Part shown: positions 9,007 to 18,329 of the stretch, in pieces
Layout: each line of letters opens with the position of its first letter
How positions within the stretch are numbered: position 1 is the stretch's first letter
Assembly: GCF_003478445.1 (NCBI RefSeq)
Contig: NZ_QUET01000002.1
Location: forward strand, 1-64,000
From: Roseburia sp. AM59-24XD
GTDB lineage: Bacteria; Bacillota; Clostridia; Lachnospirales; Lachnospiraceae
Direction of reading: 5' to 3'
Length of the DNA: 64,000 nucleotides
Notes under the pieces: generated by a model
Databases searched by the model: none
What the model was told of the DNA's origin: nothing
The model's input: the letters and a program-made list of their open reading frames with translations, nothing else
Position numbers and translations under genes: made by a program

Positions 9007-10359
9007 TCACACGGTATTTCCCCGCTGCAGCCAGCCGTAAATCCCCATCGCCGCCGCAGAAATTCCGGCAAAGATCCACATGCCGGTGACCAGTCCCACG
9101 CTGAGCATGCCACCAAACACCATGGTTCCAATGGATTCACCCAGATTATCGGCAAGATTGTAATATCCCATCGCCTCATCCTCACCATACGCCGCCACCT
9201 TCGGCTGCCTGCAGAACAAAATCTCCCGTCCCGCTGCACCAAAGCTTTTCGCCGCGCCAAGAAGGAACAACGTAAGGGCAAGCATCGGAAGCGTCTGAAA
9301 ATACCCAAACAGCAGAACAGCTCCCAAAGAAACCGCACTCGAAAGATAAAGCGTTCCTCTCCCGAGATGCTTCATGGTAAGACCGGTCAGTGCTTCACTT
9401 AAGAAGATTCCCACAAGACAGTTCATGACAAGAAGCAGACTCGTCTGTGACTCGCCGAGTCCCTGGCCATCCGCAAAGATCGGCAGAAAGTAGCTGGTAA
9501 AGCCGTTGATGATCACATACGGCACGACGATCAACAGAAGGTACCCAAGCACCTGTCCGGAAAACACAAATGACAGTCTGCCGGTATGGCGCACCCTCTC
9601 TTTGCCGGACATATGAAACAGACCACCCACGGCAAGCAGCAGGAAAAGCATACTTCCCCAGATCACCGCAGAGCAGAAGAACATTTTGGATTCGCCCAGC
9701 TTCTCGGCAATCGCAGCACCGATCACCGTGCCGGAGATCATTCCCGACAGGATCGCACCGTTAATGACCGAAAATCCCTTGGACTGCACCTGATCGGACT
9801 GGTCTGCCACGATGATCGACAGTCCGTTCATCAACAGACCGCATCCCATTCCGCCTAAGATCAGTCCTGCTAAGATCATGCCATAGCTCCCGGAGTATGC
9901 CATCATAAGATCTCCCACCGCACAGCATAAAGCCCCGGCACCCATGACAAGACGGAAGCCAAACCGCCGCAGCAGCCCGGATACAAACAGGGACATGACA
10001 CCGATCATCGCAAAATTGACCGTCAGCGGCAGGGAACCCGCAAGCTCTCTGGTGATCGGAAAATCCTCCCGGTAAAAACGTTCCACATATACAGGCAGGA
10101 AGCTTGTCGGCATGTTGTACGCCGCAAAAACGAAAAACGTCACAACCCGCAGATAAGGGATTGGAAAGGTATGTGTTCTTTCCTTATGACTTAAACGTTT
10201 CCAATCCCTGCGATCCTCCATAAATGCAAGACCTTCATTTAATAAGAAAACAGCGATGATCACCATCAGGATGATCTCAACCATGATCCTTGTACGCATC
10301 GAATCGATCATTCCGGACAGCGTATCGGACACCATGCCGATCTCAATAATTCCGATCAC
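9007..10359 (-). CDS. Major facilitator transporter domain, C-terminal part of a sensor-MFS fusion (frameshifted)
   Basis: The first residues (IGIIEIGMVSDTLSG, then a membrane segment IMVEIILMVIIAVFLLN) complete the extracellular sensor domain encoded by the preceding frame. After a short cytoplasmic stretch come about 12 membrane segments of MFS type, including GLILGGMGCGLLMNGLSIIV and a YNLADNLGESIGTMVFGG region. The join is seen at 10364-10366: one more G in a GGG run makes KAPVKDARGRVIGIIEIG continuous. I therefore read 9007-11972 as one gene of about 988 aa. The substrate is unknown. It ends the peptide-export operon, so it may move or sense a small molecule linked to that system. Confidence 0.75.
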   Translation of the reverse strand: MIGIIEIGMVSDTLSGMIDSMRTRIMVEIILMVIIAVFLLNEGLAFMEDRRDWKRLSHKERTHTFPIPYLRVVTFFVFAAYNMPTSFLPVYVERFYREDFPITRELAGSLPLTVNFAMIGVMSLFVSGLLRRFGFRLVMGAGALCCAVGDLMMAYSGSYGMILAGLILGGMGCGLLMNGLSIIVADQSDQVQSKGFSVINGAILSGMISGTVIGAAIAEKLGESKMFFCSAVIWGSMLFLLLAVGGLFHMSGKERVRHTGRLSFVFSGQVLGYLLLIVVPYVIINGFTSYFLPIFADGQGLGESQTSLLLVMNCLVGIFLSEALTGLTMKHLGRGTLYLSSAVSLGAVLLFGYFQTLPMLALTLFLLGAAKSFGAAGREILFCRQPKVAAYGEDEAMGYYNLADNLGESIGTMVFGGMLSVGLVTGMWIFAGISAAAMGIYGWLQRGNTV

Positions 10360-11972
10360 TCTTCCCGCGCGTCCTTGACCGGTGCCTTAACGTAAACATA
10401 GGAGCCGGTCGCATCCTGCTTTCCGTCATTGATATACTGCTCGCCAGTCCGGTAAACCCTCTTCGCTTCCTTGGCTTCTCCCTCGTCCAGCGGATAATAC
10501 GCGCCGATCGAATGATCCAGATATGCCAGTGCATACGCCCTTTCTCCATTCACTTTAACAATATTACAATAGAGATTTTCACTGTACCGGCTCGTCACAT
10601 CAATCAGATCATTCATGCATTCCTGCAGCTTCCGGTAATCCTCAGAGCCATAATCCGTCGGATAATTCACATGCTTTAGTGCATCCGTATCCATAATATC
10701 CGATGCGATCTGCGTCACCGTGCACATGCTGCCGATCTGCTCCTGTGTGTAGCTGTCCTTAAAACGTTCGAGCATGCTCACCATAACCACAAGTGCCGAA
10801 ATACTGACACCAAGGATCATAAAGATACTGAAGCGTTTCTTTTGAAAGATTCCCGAATGGATCAGATAACGAAGCAGCACCATCGAATAATAAATTGCCG
10901 TTACACCGGAAAATGTCCACACCACAAAACAAAACAACAGCTTTGCCAGAAAAGAATCTGCATAATAGAAGCTTTGTCTGGTGTCCATTTTTACGGACAC
11001 ACCCTGATCCACTGCCAGCACAGCCGAAGCATTATCCCAGGTAACGGAGATCATTTCTTTTCCTGCACTTTCCGTCACCTGGATCGTCTCCAGAACCGAA
11101 TGCTTCAGATCAAGCCCGGTAATCTTCTGCAGCTTTTCCATCGGACAGAAGCACTCTGCCTGCTCCTTTCCTTCCTGCAGCCGGTATATCCCATTTCCAC
11201 AGATATCCGTGAAATACAGATATCCTCCCCGAAAGGAAAGATTATACGGCAAAAGCCAGGTCCGGTCTTCCGCCCGGTACACCACCTTAAGCGGATCCTT
11301 TTCAAAGGAATAGATCGTTCCGTTTTTGATCACAAAATATCCGCCATTCTCATTGACGGCAAAATCCTGAATCTCATCCGCAAGATCCCAGGAAATATAC
11401 CGGTCTCTTTTCGCATTTGTCTGTCCGTTTTTCAGGACATATGTACTAAAGCCCTTTCCATCCGGATCCACCGCCGCAAAACGAATCTCATTCTTCAGGG
11501 CAACAAGTGAAAACAAATGGCGTTTCATGATCATCATATCCGTATAATCATTTTCAAAAACAACACCGGCAAATTTCCCGTCGGAGGTATACTTGAGCAC
11601 CCTCTCGCCGGAAAGACCAAGCCCTGTATCATTCCAGAGTATATCGAGAATATAAATGCTGCCATCACTGCCTACCGCCACCTCGTCCGCCTCTCCAAAG
11701 CAGTCCTTCTGGTGATCTCCCCACGCGATCCGTGCCGTGATGCGTCCTTTCCCTGATATTTTGAGAACCTCGCTTTTCCCCTCATTGATAATATAGCGGT
11801 TGCCCTTTTGATCCATTGTCGCAAAATACGGGTTTGATATGTCCCGTTTTACGGACAGAGTCACAGGCAGATACCACCACACCAGCATGCCTGCTGCCAA
11901 AAGAGCCGCTGCAAGTATCATCCATATTATATCTGTCTTCTTACATTCCAGTCTGCGAAATGCCGTAAACAT
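10356..11972 (-). CDS. Membrane sensor with propeller-like and Cache-like regions, N-terminal part of the sensor-MFS fusion
   Basis: The frame begins with one membrane segment (IIWMILAAALLAAGMLVWWYLP). A roughly 300-residue extracellular region follows, with repeated blades such as PYFATMDQKGNRYIINEG, GSDGSIYILDI and FRGGYLYFTDICGNGIYRL, resembling an NHL/six-bladed propeller. Two more membrane segments come next (about residues 350-410), then a Cache-like sensor (SMCTVTQIASDIMDTDALKHV through SYVYVKAPVKDAR). It stops at 10356 because of the one-base shift and continues in the 9007-10359 frame. It follows the second ABC protein gene by 15 bp. This architecture suggests sensing outside the cell coupled to transport; no kinase or cyclase domain is present. 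Confidence 0.7.
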   Translation of the reverse strand: MFTAFRRLECKKTDIIWMILAAALLAAGMLVWWYLPVTLSVKRDISNPYFATMDQKGNRYIINEGKSEVLKISGKGRITARIAWGDHQKDCFGEADEVAVGSDGSIYILDILWNDTGLGLSGERVLKYTSDGKFAGVVFENDYTDMMIMKRHLFSLVALKNEIRFAAVDPDGKGFSTYVLKNGQTNAKRDRYISWDLADEIQDFAVNENGGYFVIKNGTIYSFEKDPLKVVYRAEDRTWLLPYNLSFRGGYLYFTDICGNGIYRLQEGKEQAECFCPMEKLQKITGLDLKHSVLETIQVTESAGKEMISVTWDNASAVLAVDQGVSVKMDTRQSFYYADSFLAKLLFCFVVWTFSGVTAIYYSMVLLRYLIHSGIFQKKRFSIFMILGVSISALVVMVSMLERFKDSYTQEQIGSMCTVTQIASDIMDTDALKHVNYPTDYGSEDYRKLQECMNDLIDVTSRYSENLYCNIVKVNGERAYALAYLDHSIGAYYPLDEGEAKEAKRVYRTGEQYINDGKQDATGSYVYVKAPVKDAREE

Positions 11973-11987
11973 ACTATCACCTCTTTC

Positions 11988-14033
11988 TTATAACAGCTGG
12001 CGCTTCGCCATCTGTGCAAATCTGCCATTGCAATGCAGCAGTTTCTCATACGTTCCCTGTTCCGCAATCCTTCCCTGCTCCAGATAAAGGATCCTGTCAC
12101 AGTCCCGGATCGTGGACAGACGATGTGCAATAACGAGACGCGTGCATTTCATCTGCTTCAACGTATCCACCACACGCCCCTGCGTCTCGTTGTCTAACGC
12201 TGAGGTCGCCTCGTCAAAAAGCAGGACTCCCGGATCACTTGCCAGTGCACGCGCGATCAGAAGCCGCTGTCTCTGACCGCCGGAAATGCCACCGCCATCC
12301 TCGGAGATCATCGTAAACATTCCCATCGGCATCTGCCGGATATCCTCCGCCAGTCCCGCCCGTTCTGCCGCCTCCCATGCACCCTCCATCGTCAGCCATG
12401 GTGCACAGATCGTGATATTCGAGAAAATATCCCCTGCAAACAGCTTTCCATCCTGTAAAACAACGCCGATCCTGCGGCGCAGTGAGGGAAGATCAAGCTG
12501 TCCAAGCTCGCGTTCGTCATAATATACCGATCCCCTTTCCGGCACCTCAAAGCCCAGAAGGATACGCATCAGTGTTGATTTTCCGCAGCCCGAGCTGCCG
12601 ACGATCCCGATATATTCTCCCGGCTCGATCCGCAGATCAAGTCCGTCTAACACATACGGCATATCCGGCGTATACCGGAAACAGATGTTGTTTAGTTCCA
12701 GCCTTCCCTCAAGCCGTTCCACCGCTTCCCTGTCCTCATAAAGCTCCGGCTCTGCCAAAAGCACCGGGCGAAGCATTTTGACCGCCGGACCGAGACAGCC
12801 AAGCTGCAGGCCAAAGTCCGCAAGCATTAAAACAGACACGAAAAAGGAAGAAAATGCGGTCTGAAAGGCAATATAATCCGAGGTCGAAAGTCCACTCTTC
12901 CAGGCACACCAGTACAGAGCCATGCTTCCGCCAAGTGCCGTCACCTTTGCGATCACCGGCGACAAAAGGATCCATGCATTTCCCATGACCGGCATATGCT
13001 TCCAGACAGACGCCCAGACCTGAAATGCCGGCTCCTGTGCACCGGCAATTTTGATCTTGCAGATTCCGCGGATCAACTGATAGGAAATGCCTGTCACCTT
13101 TGTCTGCGCCTCGTTCTCACGGTCACGCAGACGGATCTGCAATATACCTGCCACTGCAATATTACAAAGCTGAATGAAAAGGATCACAACCGACGGAATC
13201 ATAAGTTCACCGGCAAACCATGAGATCTGAAACAGATAGATAACAGACAGCACCGCTGTCAATGCCGCCGGAAGCATTCTGCCGCCAATGATGTTACAGA
13301 TCTCCTCAATGGCGTCCGTACGCTGATACAGCTCTCCGGAATCATATTGTTTGAAAAAGGCTGCCGGAAGCTGTAAAAGACGCCGCCACACGGCACTCTG
13401 TCCTGCCACCTTCATTTTCTCGCCCAGACGGACTCTGCAGATTTCTTTATATAAGGAAAGCAGGGTTGAAAAGATAACGGTGCTGATCACCAGAACCACG
13501 ATGCCCGGTATTTCCCTTGCCGTCCCGGAAGGAATGACACGATTATAAACAACGCTGTTGATATACGGCATCAGCAGCCCGCACAGCTCCACAAACAGAC
13601 TGATCACAAGGATTACGATCAAATCGGTATGCGGAATGCTCTCCCACAGGAAACGCCACAGCATCCCCGTCCCTTTGTGTTCACAGGAAAATGGCTTATA
13701 AAAGCATCTCGCCGTCCTCTGAAACTGCTTTGCAAGCTGCATATCTACCACCTTTTCCTGTTCTTCGATCCAGACATGGTAGTGGTTTCCGACCGGAACC
13801 GCCGCATAGATCCGGTCATCCTCGCCGTAAAGCTCCATTGGGAGAAATGCTTCCTTCCACCATGCCCCCTCCAGCGTGATTTTCCGCGGGATCAGTCCGG
13901 ACTGCCGCAGGATGCTTTCATGCCAGTCCGCTGCCAGCAGATCGATCCCCTCCGGCATAGAGATCCGGTAATAATTCAGAATCCTGGCAATCTCGTTTTG
14001 TTCTCTTTTTCTTTCTCTCTGCTCCAATTTCAT
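11988..14033 (-). CDS. NHLM-type peptide export ABC protein (second, no peptidase)
   Basis: This is a 681-aa fused membrane and ATPase protein. Residues 1-130 are a non-peptidase N-terminal domain (LLAADWHESILRQSGLIPRK), as in the second ABC protein of NHLM bacteriocin systems (TIGR03797 family, by recollection). Five to six membrane segments follow from about 150. The nucleotide-binding domain has Walker A VGSSGCGKSTLM, signature ISGGQRQRLLIARAL, Walker B GVLLFDEATSALD and the H-loop VIAHRLSTI. Its start overlaps the stop of the peptidase ABC gene by four bases, so the two are translationally coupled and probably form one exporter. The likely cargo is the double-glycine peptide at 28600-28761. 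Confidence 0.88.
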   Translation of the reverse strand: MKLEQRERKREQNEIARILNYYRISMPEGIDLLAADWHESILRQSGLIPRKITLEGAWWKEAFLPMELYGEDDRIYAAVPVGNHYHVWIEEQEKVVDMQLAKQFQRTARCFYKPFSCEHKGTGMLWRFLWESIPHTDLIVILVISLFVELCGLLMPYINSVVYNRVIPSGTAREIPGIVVLVISTVIFSTLLSLYKEICRVRLGEKMKVAGQSAVWRRLLQLPAAFFKQYDSGELYQRTDAIEEICNIIGGRMLPAALTAVLSVIYLFQISWFAGELMIPSVVILFIQLCNIAVAGILQIRLRDRENEAQTKVTGISYQLIRGICKIKIAGAQEPAFQVWASVWKHMPVMGNAWILLSPVIAKVTALGGSMALYWCAWKSGLSTSDYIAFQTAFSSFFVSVLMLADFGLQLGCLGPAVKMLRPVLLAEPELYEDREAVERLEGRLELNNICFRYTPDMPYVLDGLDLRIEPGEYIGIVGSSGCGKSTLMRILLGFEVPERGSVYYDERELGQLDLPSLRRRIGVVLQDGKLFAGDIFSNITICAPWLTMEGAWEAAERAGLAEDIRQMPMGMFTMISEDGGGISGGQRQRLLIARALASDPGVLLFDEATSALDNETQGRVVDTLKQMKCTRLVIAHRLSTIRDCDRILYLEQGRIAEQGTYEKLLHCNGRFAQMAKRQLL

Positions 14034-16243
14034 TCTCCTTTTTGCACATCAGCCTGCTCAGCGGATTCCTGCTTTATCGGTGAAGCCCCCTCTTCATCCG
14101 CTCGAAGCAATGCCGCATATGCACCGTCTGCCGCCATCAGTTCTTCGTGGGTTCCACGCTCCTTTATCACACCGCACTCCAGCATAATGATCTCATCGGC
14201 ATCCCGGATCGTGGACAGACGATGCGCGATCACAACACAGGTCATCCCGCGCCGTCTTACTGCATCCATCACCTTCTGTTCAGTCATCACATCCAATGCA
14301 GAGGTTGCCTCATCCATGATCAACACGGAAGGATCCTTTACCAGCGCCCGCGCAATTTCCATCCGCTGTCTCTGCCCGCCTGAAAAATCTGAACCTCCCT
14401 CGCGGATCACATGCTGATAGCCATGTTTTCTCGCCATAATGTCCTGATGAATGCATGCATCCTTACATGCCTGAATCACCTTTTCCTGCCGGATCGAATC
14501 ATCCCACATCGTGATATTGTCCCGAACCGTTCCCCCGAAAAGGGCGATCTGCTGATCCACAACGGCAACCGACCTGCGAAGAAGCTGTATGTCCAGCTCC
14601 TCCAGCCGGACATCATCATATAACACCGCCCCGGACGCACAGGGATAAAGCCCGCATAACAGCTTTGCGACAGTCGATTTGCCACTTCCGCTGCCTCCTG
14701 CCAGTGCGATCACCTTTCCGGGCTCTGCCTCCATGGAGAAGCTCCGGATCAAAGGTTCCGTCACCGGGCTATAGCCAAACGAAATATCCCGCACACAAAG
14801 CCTGCCGGTCAGTCGCCCGGCATTCTCCGTTTCCGGCAAAGCAGCACCGCCCGATAAAGGATCGTCCTCATACTCCAGCACATCCTGTACCCGCTCAACA
14901 TTTCCCTTCATCTCCTGTGCCGCCTGAAGCCCCTGTGCAAACGATGTCATCGGCGAGAAGCAAAGCTGCAGAAATGCCTGAAACGCCGCCAGCGTTCCGA
15001 TCGTCTGCTGTCCCTCAAATACCGCATAAATTCCAAGGATCAGTATGATACCGTTACTAAGTCCAGCCATCAGTCCCGGAAGGATTCCAAGACGGATCCT
15101 GCTTTTCTCCAGCTCCAGCCTGACATTGTCGTATCTGGTCTGATAGCCGAGGATCCGCTCTAAAAGCCCCTGCTCGGCACCACTCGCCTTGATCGTCTCG
15201 ATCATGGAAATTCCAGAAAGCTTCACCCCCGACAGTTTTCCACTGTCCCGGCTTAAATTGCGCCCAAGATTGCCATAGTAGCGTGCCCGCAAAAGAGCCG
15301 CCAGAAGCTGTAAGATCCCCGCCGCGGCTGCCACAAGACTCATCCGGACATCCAGCGAAAACATCAGACCATACAGACAGAACATCAGGATCACTTCCAT
15401 AAGTGCCGGCAGGATCCGTTCAAAAAATAACGAAATAATCTCCTGTCCGTCCTGCTGCCTCGAGACAATATCCCCACAAAACCGCTGGTCAAAAAATGCC
15501 GCCGGAAGCCGGAGCAGCTTCCGAAAAAACACTGCCGCTTCCCGGATGCGAAGCTGTGCCTGAAGCCGTTTGGCAAATAACACCTGCAGACCTCCGGCAA
15601 GAAGCATTCCTGTACCTGTCACCAGCATGGCAAGCAAAAGTGCCGGCAGCCATTCCGGGGAACCGCCGAGAAGGATCCGGTCCGTAAATATTTTATAAAA
15701 GACCGGCGGCAGTCCGTTCAAAAGACTGTACACAGCCCCCAGGACAATGACAAACACAAATGCCGCCTTCTGTCCACGACACATTTTCTTAATAAATCCT
15801 CCTGTCTGAGCCGGCATGCCGATCCGCTCAAACGCCTCTCCCGGTCTAAAACACAGAGCGATTCCGGTAAACGACCGGTCAAACACCTCCGCAGGAACCC
15901 GTATCCTTCCTGACGCCGGATCATTGATCACCGCATCCGTCCCCCGAAATCCGCACAGCACCACGAAATGATTGAAGTTCCAGTGAATGATCATCGGAAA
16001 ATCCTGCCTTTGCCGGATCTGTTCCGGATCCATCTTGTAGGCTTTTGCCTCCAGCTCATGCTTTGCGGCAGCCTTGACAATATATTTTGCCAGGCTTCCA
16101 TCCCTCGTCACATTGCAGTCAATCCTCATTTTCTCCAGGGGAATAAACCGCTTATAATACGCCAGTATCATTGCCAGCGATGCCGCGCCGCACTCAACGG
16201 CTTCCATCTGCAGCACCACCGGCACTCTCTTTACATTTTTCAT
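14030..16243 (-). CDS. NHLM-type peptidase-containing ABC exporter (C39 peptidase, membrane, ATPase)
   Basis: The 737-aa protein has an N-terminal C39 peptidase with Cys18 in LQMEAVECGAASLAMIL, His in NFNHFVVL and Asp in VINDPASG, a complete catalytic triad. It cuts after Gly-Gly leaders while exporting. Membrane segments span about residues 160-430. The ATPase has LAGGSGSGKSTVAKL, SGGQRQRMEIARALV, VLIMDEATSALD and VIAHRLSTI. The peptidase reads like the first ABC protein of NHLM systems (TIGR03796 type). It lies 12 bp after the HlyD-like gene and overlaps the second ABC gene by four bases. Confidence 0.92.
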   Translation of the reverse strand: MKNVKRVPVVLQMEAVECGAASLAMILAYYKRFIPLEKMRIDCNVTRDGSLAKYIVKAAAKHELEAKAYKMDPEQIRQRQDFPMIIHWNFNHFVVLCGFRGTDAVINDPASGRIRVPAEVFDRSFTGIALCFRPGEAFERIGMPAQTGGFIKKMCRGQKAAFVFVIVLGAVYSLLNGLPPVFYKIFTDRILLGGSPEWLPALLLAMLVTGTGMLLAGGLQVLFAKRLQAQLRIREAAVFFRKLLRLPAAFFDQRFCGDIVSRQQDGQEIISLFFERILPALMEVILMFCLYGLMFSLDVRMSLVAAAAGILQLLAALLRARYYGNLGRNLSRDSGKLSGVKLSGISMIETIKASGAEQGLLERILGYQTRYDNVRLELEKSRIRLGILPGLMAGLSNGIILILGIYAVFEGQQTIGTLAAFQAFLQLCFSPMTSFAQGLQAAQEMKGNVERVQDVLEYEDDPLSGGAALPETENAGRLTGRLCVRDISFGYSPVTEPLIRSFSMEAEPGKVIALAGGSGSGKSTVAKLLCGLYPCASGAVLYDDVRLEELDIQLLRRSVAVVDQQIALFGGTVRDNITMWDDSIRQEKVIQACKDACIHQDIMARKHGYQHVIREGGSDFSGGQRQRMEIARALVKDPSVLIMDEATSALDVMTEQKVMDAVRRRGMTCVVIAHRLSTIRDADEIIMLECGVIKERGTHEELMAADGAYAALLRADEEGASPIKQESAEQADVQKGE

Positions 16244-16255
16244 TGCTTCCCCCTG

Positions 16256-17170
16256 TTATATTTTCTGAAGGATCAGCTCATACGGATGATATTCCTGCCG
16301 TATGATCCGGATCCGGCAACGGTCGCCGGATTTCATGTTCAGCGCCTCGCCCTTCGTATTTGACCAGACATAGCCTCCATCTCCCGTCTCCTTCACACTG
16401 AGCTGAATGGTTACCTCCACACAATTCTGTGACGGCAGGATTTCCTCCACATAGTCCAATGTGCCCATATGCTTCACAATATGATTTTCCGTCACAATGT
16501 TTTCATCAATGTTCGAAATAATTCCTTCGACATAGCCATATTCCTCTCTGGTCACATACGACGGCGTGATCTGCGCCTCCATACCTACCGCAAGCGCGCC
16601 GATCTGCTCCCTCGGAACATAGATATAAACCTCCTGATAGCTGTAATCATCCTGCGGAACGATCGATGCCACCACGTCTCCGGCATCGACTGCCTGCCCG
16701 TTTAAAAGAATCTTCTGCACAACGCCGTCCGAGGTGCTTCGCAGCATGTATTCTCCGCGCTGCCCGCGGATCTTCTCCTCCAGATCACGGTATCTTTGCG
16801 AAGTCTTCGCATAGCTTTTCTGGCGTTCCCGCAAGGTCTCAATCCTTTGCAAAGCAGCTTCATTATAGATGACCGCAATCACATCGCCTCGCGATACCGT
16901 ATCACCTTCCTCGACTAAAACGTCACCCAGAACACCGCCGATCTGCGCCCGCAGACTGATCACATCGTTGTAGTCGAAAATAACACCGTGATAATCTGCC
17001 CCGCTGGACACTGTCCCAAAAAACGCCCACATCACCGCTGCCGCAATTCCTGTCAGAACCGCCGCAAATAAGATCCATGCACCGGATGGAATGATCCGCA
17101 CTCTCTGGTCGAGCTGTTCGGGTGCTGCCAGCTGCTGCATTGCTTTTTCCTGAAATAATCCCTGTTTCAT
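16256..17170 (-). CDS. HlyD-like secretion protein of the NHLM exporter
   Basis: This is a 304-aa accessory protein that would link the ABC exporter to the cell exterior. It starts with a cytoplasmic tail LFQEKAMQQLAAPEQLDQRVRI, the usual start of NHLM secretion proteins, then one membrane segment (WILFAAVLTGIAAAVMWAFFG). A biotinyl-lipoyl-like pair follows (SLRAQIGGVLGDVLVEEGDTVSRGDVIAVI and LRSTSDGVVQKILLNGQAVDAGDVV) around a short coiled coil (about 100-135). A beta-barrel C-terminus ends with WSNTKGEALNMKSGD. It is 13 bp downstream of the solute-binding-like gene. Confidence 0.88.
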   Translation of the reverse strand: MKQGLFQEKAMQQLAAPEQLDQRVRIIPSGAWILFAAVLTGIAAAVMWAFFGTVSSGADYHGVIFDYNDVISLRAQIGGVLGDVLVEEGDTVSRGDVIAVIYNEAALQRIETLRERQKSYAKTSQRYRDLEEKIRGQRGEYMLRSTSDGVVQKILLNGQAVDAGDVVASIVPQDDYSYQEVYIYVPREQIGALAVGMEAQITPSYVTREEYGYVEGIISNIDENIVTENHIVKHMGTLDYVEEILPSQNCVEVTIQLSVKETGDGGYVWSNTKGEALNMKSGDRCRIRIIRQEYHPYELILQKI

Positions 17171-17183
17171 CCCTCGATCCCTC

Positions 17184-18329
17184 TCATTTCATTCGCACAA
17201 ACTTGCTGTTTCTGCACACAAACACCGGACAGTTTTCGGAAGAAAGACGTCCCTTTTCATCGAAATAAATCCTTCCTGCCACGCCCTCATATCCTTCCTT
17301 TTTCTTCAGCTCCCGCATCATGCTCTGACTTTCTCCGCCGCATCTGTCATACGCCTTTCCAAGCATCTGAAACAGATCATAATACTGCACCGCCGCAGTC
17401 GAAAAGCGAACCTGCTTTTCCACCTCGTAATGCCGTATAAACCGTTCCATCTCCTCGCTGTCTTCATACGGATAGACCGGAACGATCACGACCCCCTCCA
17501 GATCCTTTCCATACTTTTTCAGGATTTCAGAGCTGTCAAGGGCATAATCTCCAACCACGGTCAGATCCGGTCTTTTCTTTCGCAGTCTGCTAAGCAGCCA
17601 TGCGCTGTCGGTCTGTGTATAAAAGTTGGCAACCACCGTATCAATTGAAAGCTTTTCGCATCTCGCCAGCAGCTGTGCCAGACCATCCTCATCAAACGGA
17701 CCGGTCTGAGTATAATAAATATTCGTATTGTCACTGTCCCGGATTGCGGACTGTATCCCTTTTAGTTCGTCCTTTTCAAATGTTGTATCCGAATGACAGA
17801 GTGCGATGTTTTCCCGTTTTTCCTGTTTCAGAAATTCGCCGATACTGCTGCCGATCGTTCTGCCGCTTAAGAAATCCGTGATCAGATATTCATAGCCCCG
17901 TTCTGCCACCTCATCGTAGCAGCCCATTGTAATAATAAACGGCTTTTGTACCTGTTCAAAAAATCCGGCCTCCGCACCGATCGACTCGAAATTCTGAAAG
18001 CTGATGACCATGTCCACACTTTCATCCTCCGCCAGTGCCTTCGCCATGGAAATTCCATTGACATAATCGCCTCCGTCATCCACACGCTCCAGATCGATTG
18101 ATATTCCGCTTTCCTTTTCCAGAGCCTCCTGCGCAAGCATGATCCCGTTTTCAATTCCTTCATCGGAATAATAGTAATCACCGCTGTCCAAAATAACTAT
18201 TTTTAATGTGTCCGTTTTTGTGGACTTTGCTTTTGGGGGCTTTCGCTGTATTTTTCCTGCCACCATAACAGTTCCTGCCACTACTGCCAGAATAACGATT
18301 CCGGCAATGATCCGTTTTTGACGTTTCAC
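17184..18329 (-). CDS. Type I periplasmic-binding-fold protein, membrane anchored
   Basis: The 381-aa product begins with a basic end and a hydrophobic segment (IIAGIVILAVVAGTVMVAG), with no lipobox cysteine. The remainder resembles Leu/Ile/Val-type binding proteins: LKIVILDSGDYYYSDEGIENGIMLAQEALE, VDMVISFQNFESIGAEAGFFEQVQKPFI, SIGEFLKQEKRENIALCHSD, VVGDYALDSSEILKKYG and VQYYDLFQMLGKAYDRCGG. No matching amino-acid permease is nearby. It is embedded in a peptide-export operon and overlaps its upstream gene by four bases, so it more likely binds a signal or cargo outside the membrane than feeds an importer. The ligand is unknown. Confidence 0.75.
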   Translation of the reverse strand: MKRQKRIIAGIVILAVVAGTVMVAGKIQRKPPKAKSTKTDTLKIVILDSGDYYYSDEGIENGIMLAQEALEKESGISIDLERVDDGGDYVNGISMAKALAEDESVDMVISFQNFESIGAEAGFFEQVQKPFIITMGCYDEVAERGYEYLITDFLSGRTIGSSIGEFLKQEKRENIALCHSDTTFEKDELKGIQSAIRDSDNTNIYYTQTGPFDEDGLAQLLARCEKLSIDTVVANFYTQTDSAWLLSRLRKKRPDLTVVGDYALDSSEILKKYGKDLEGVVIVPVYPYEDSEEMERFIRHYEVEKQVRFSTAAVQYYDLFQMLGKAYDRCGGESQSMMRELKKKEGYEGVAGRIYFDEKGRLSSENCPVFVCRNSKFVRMK

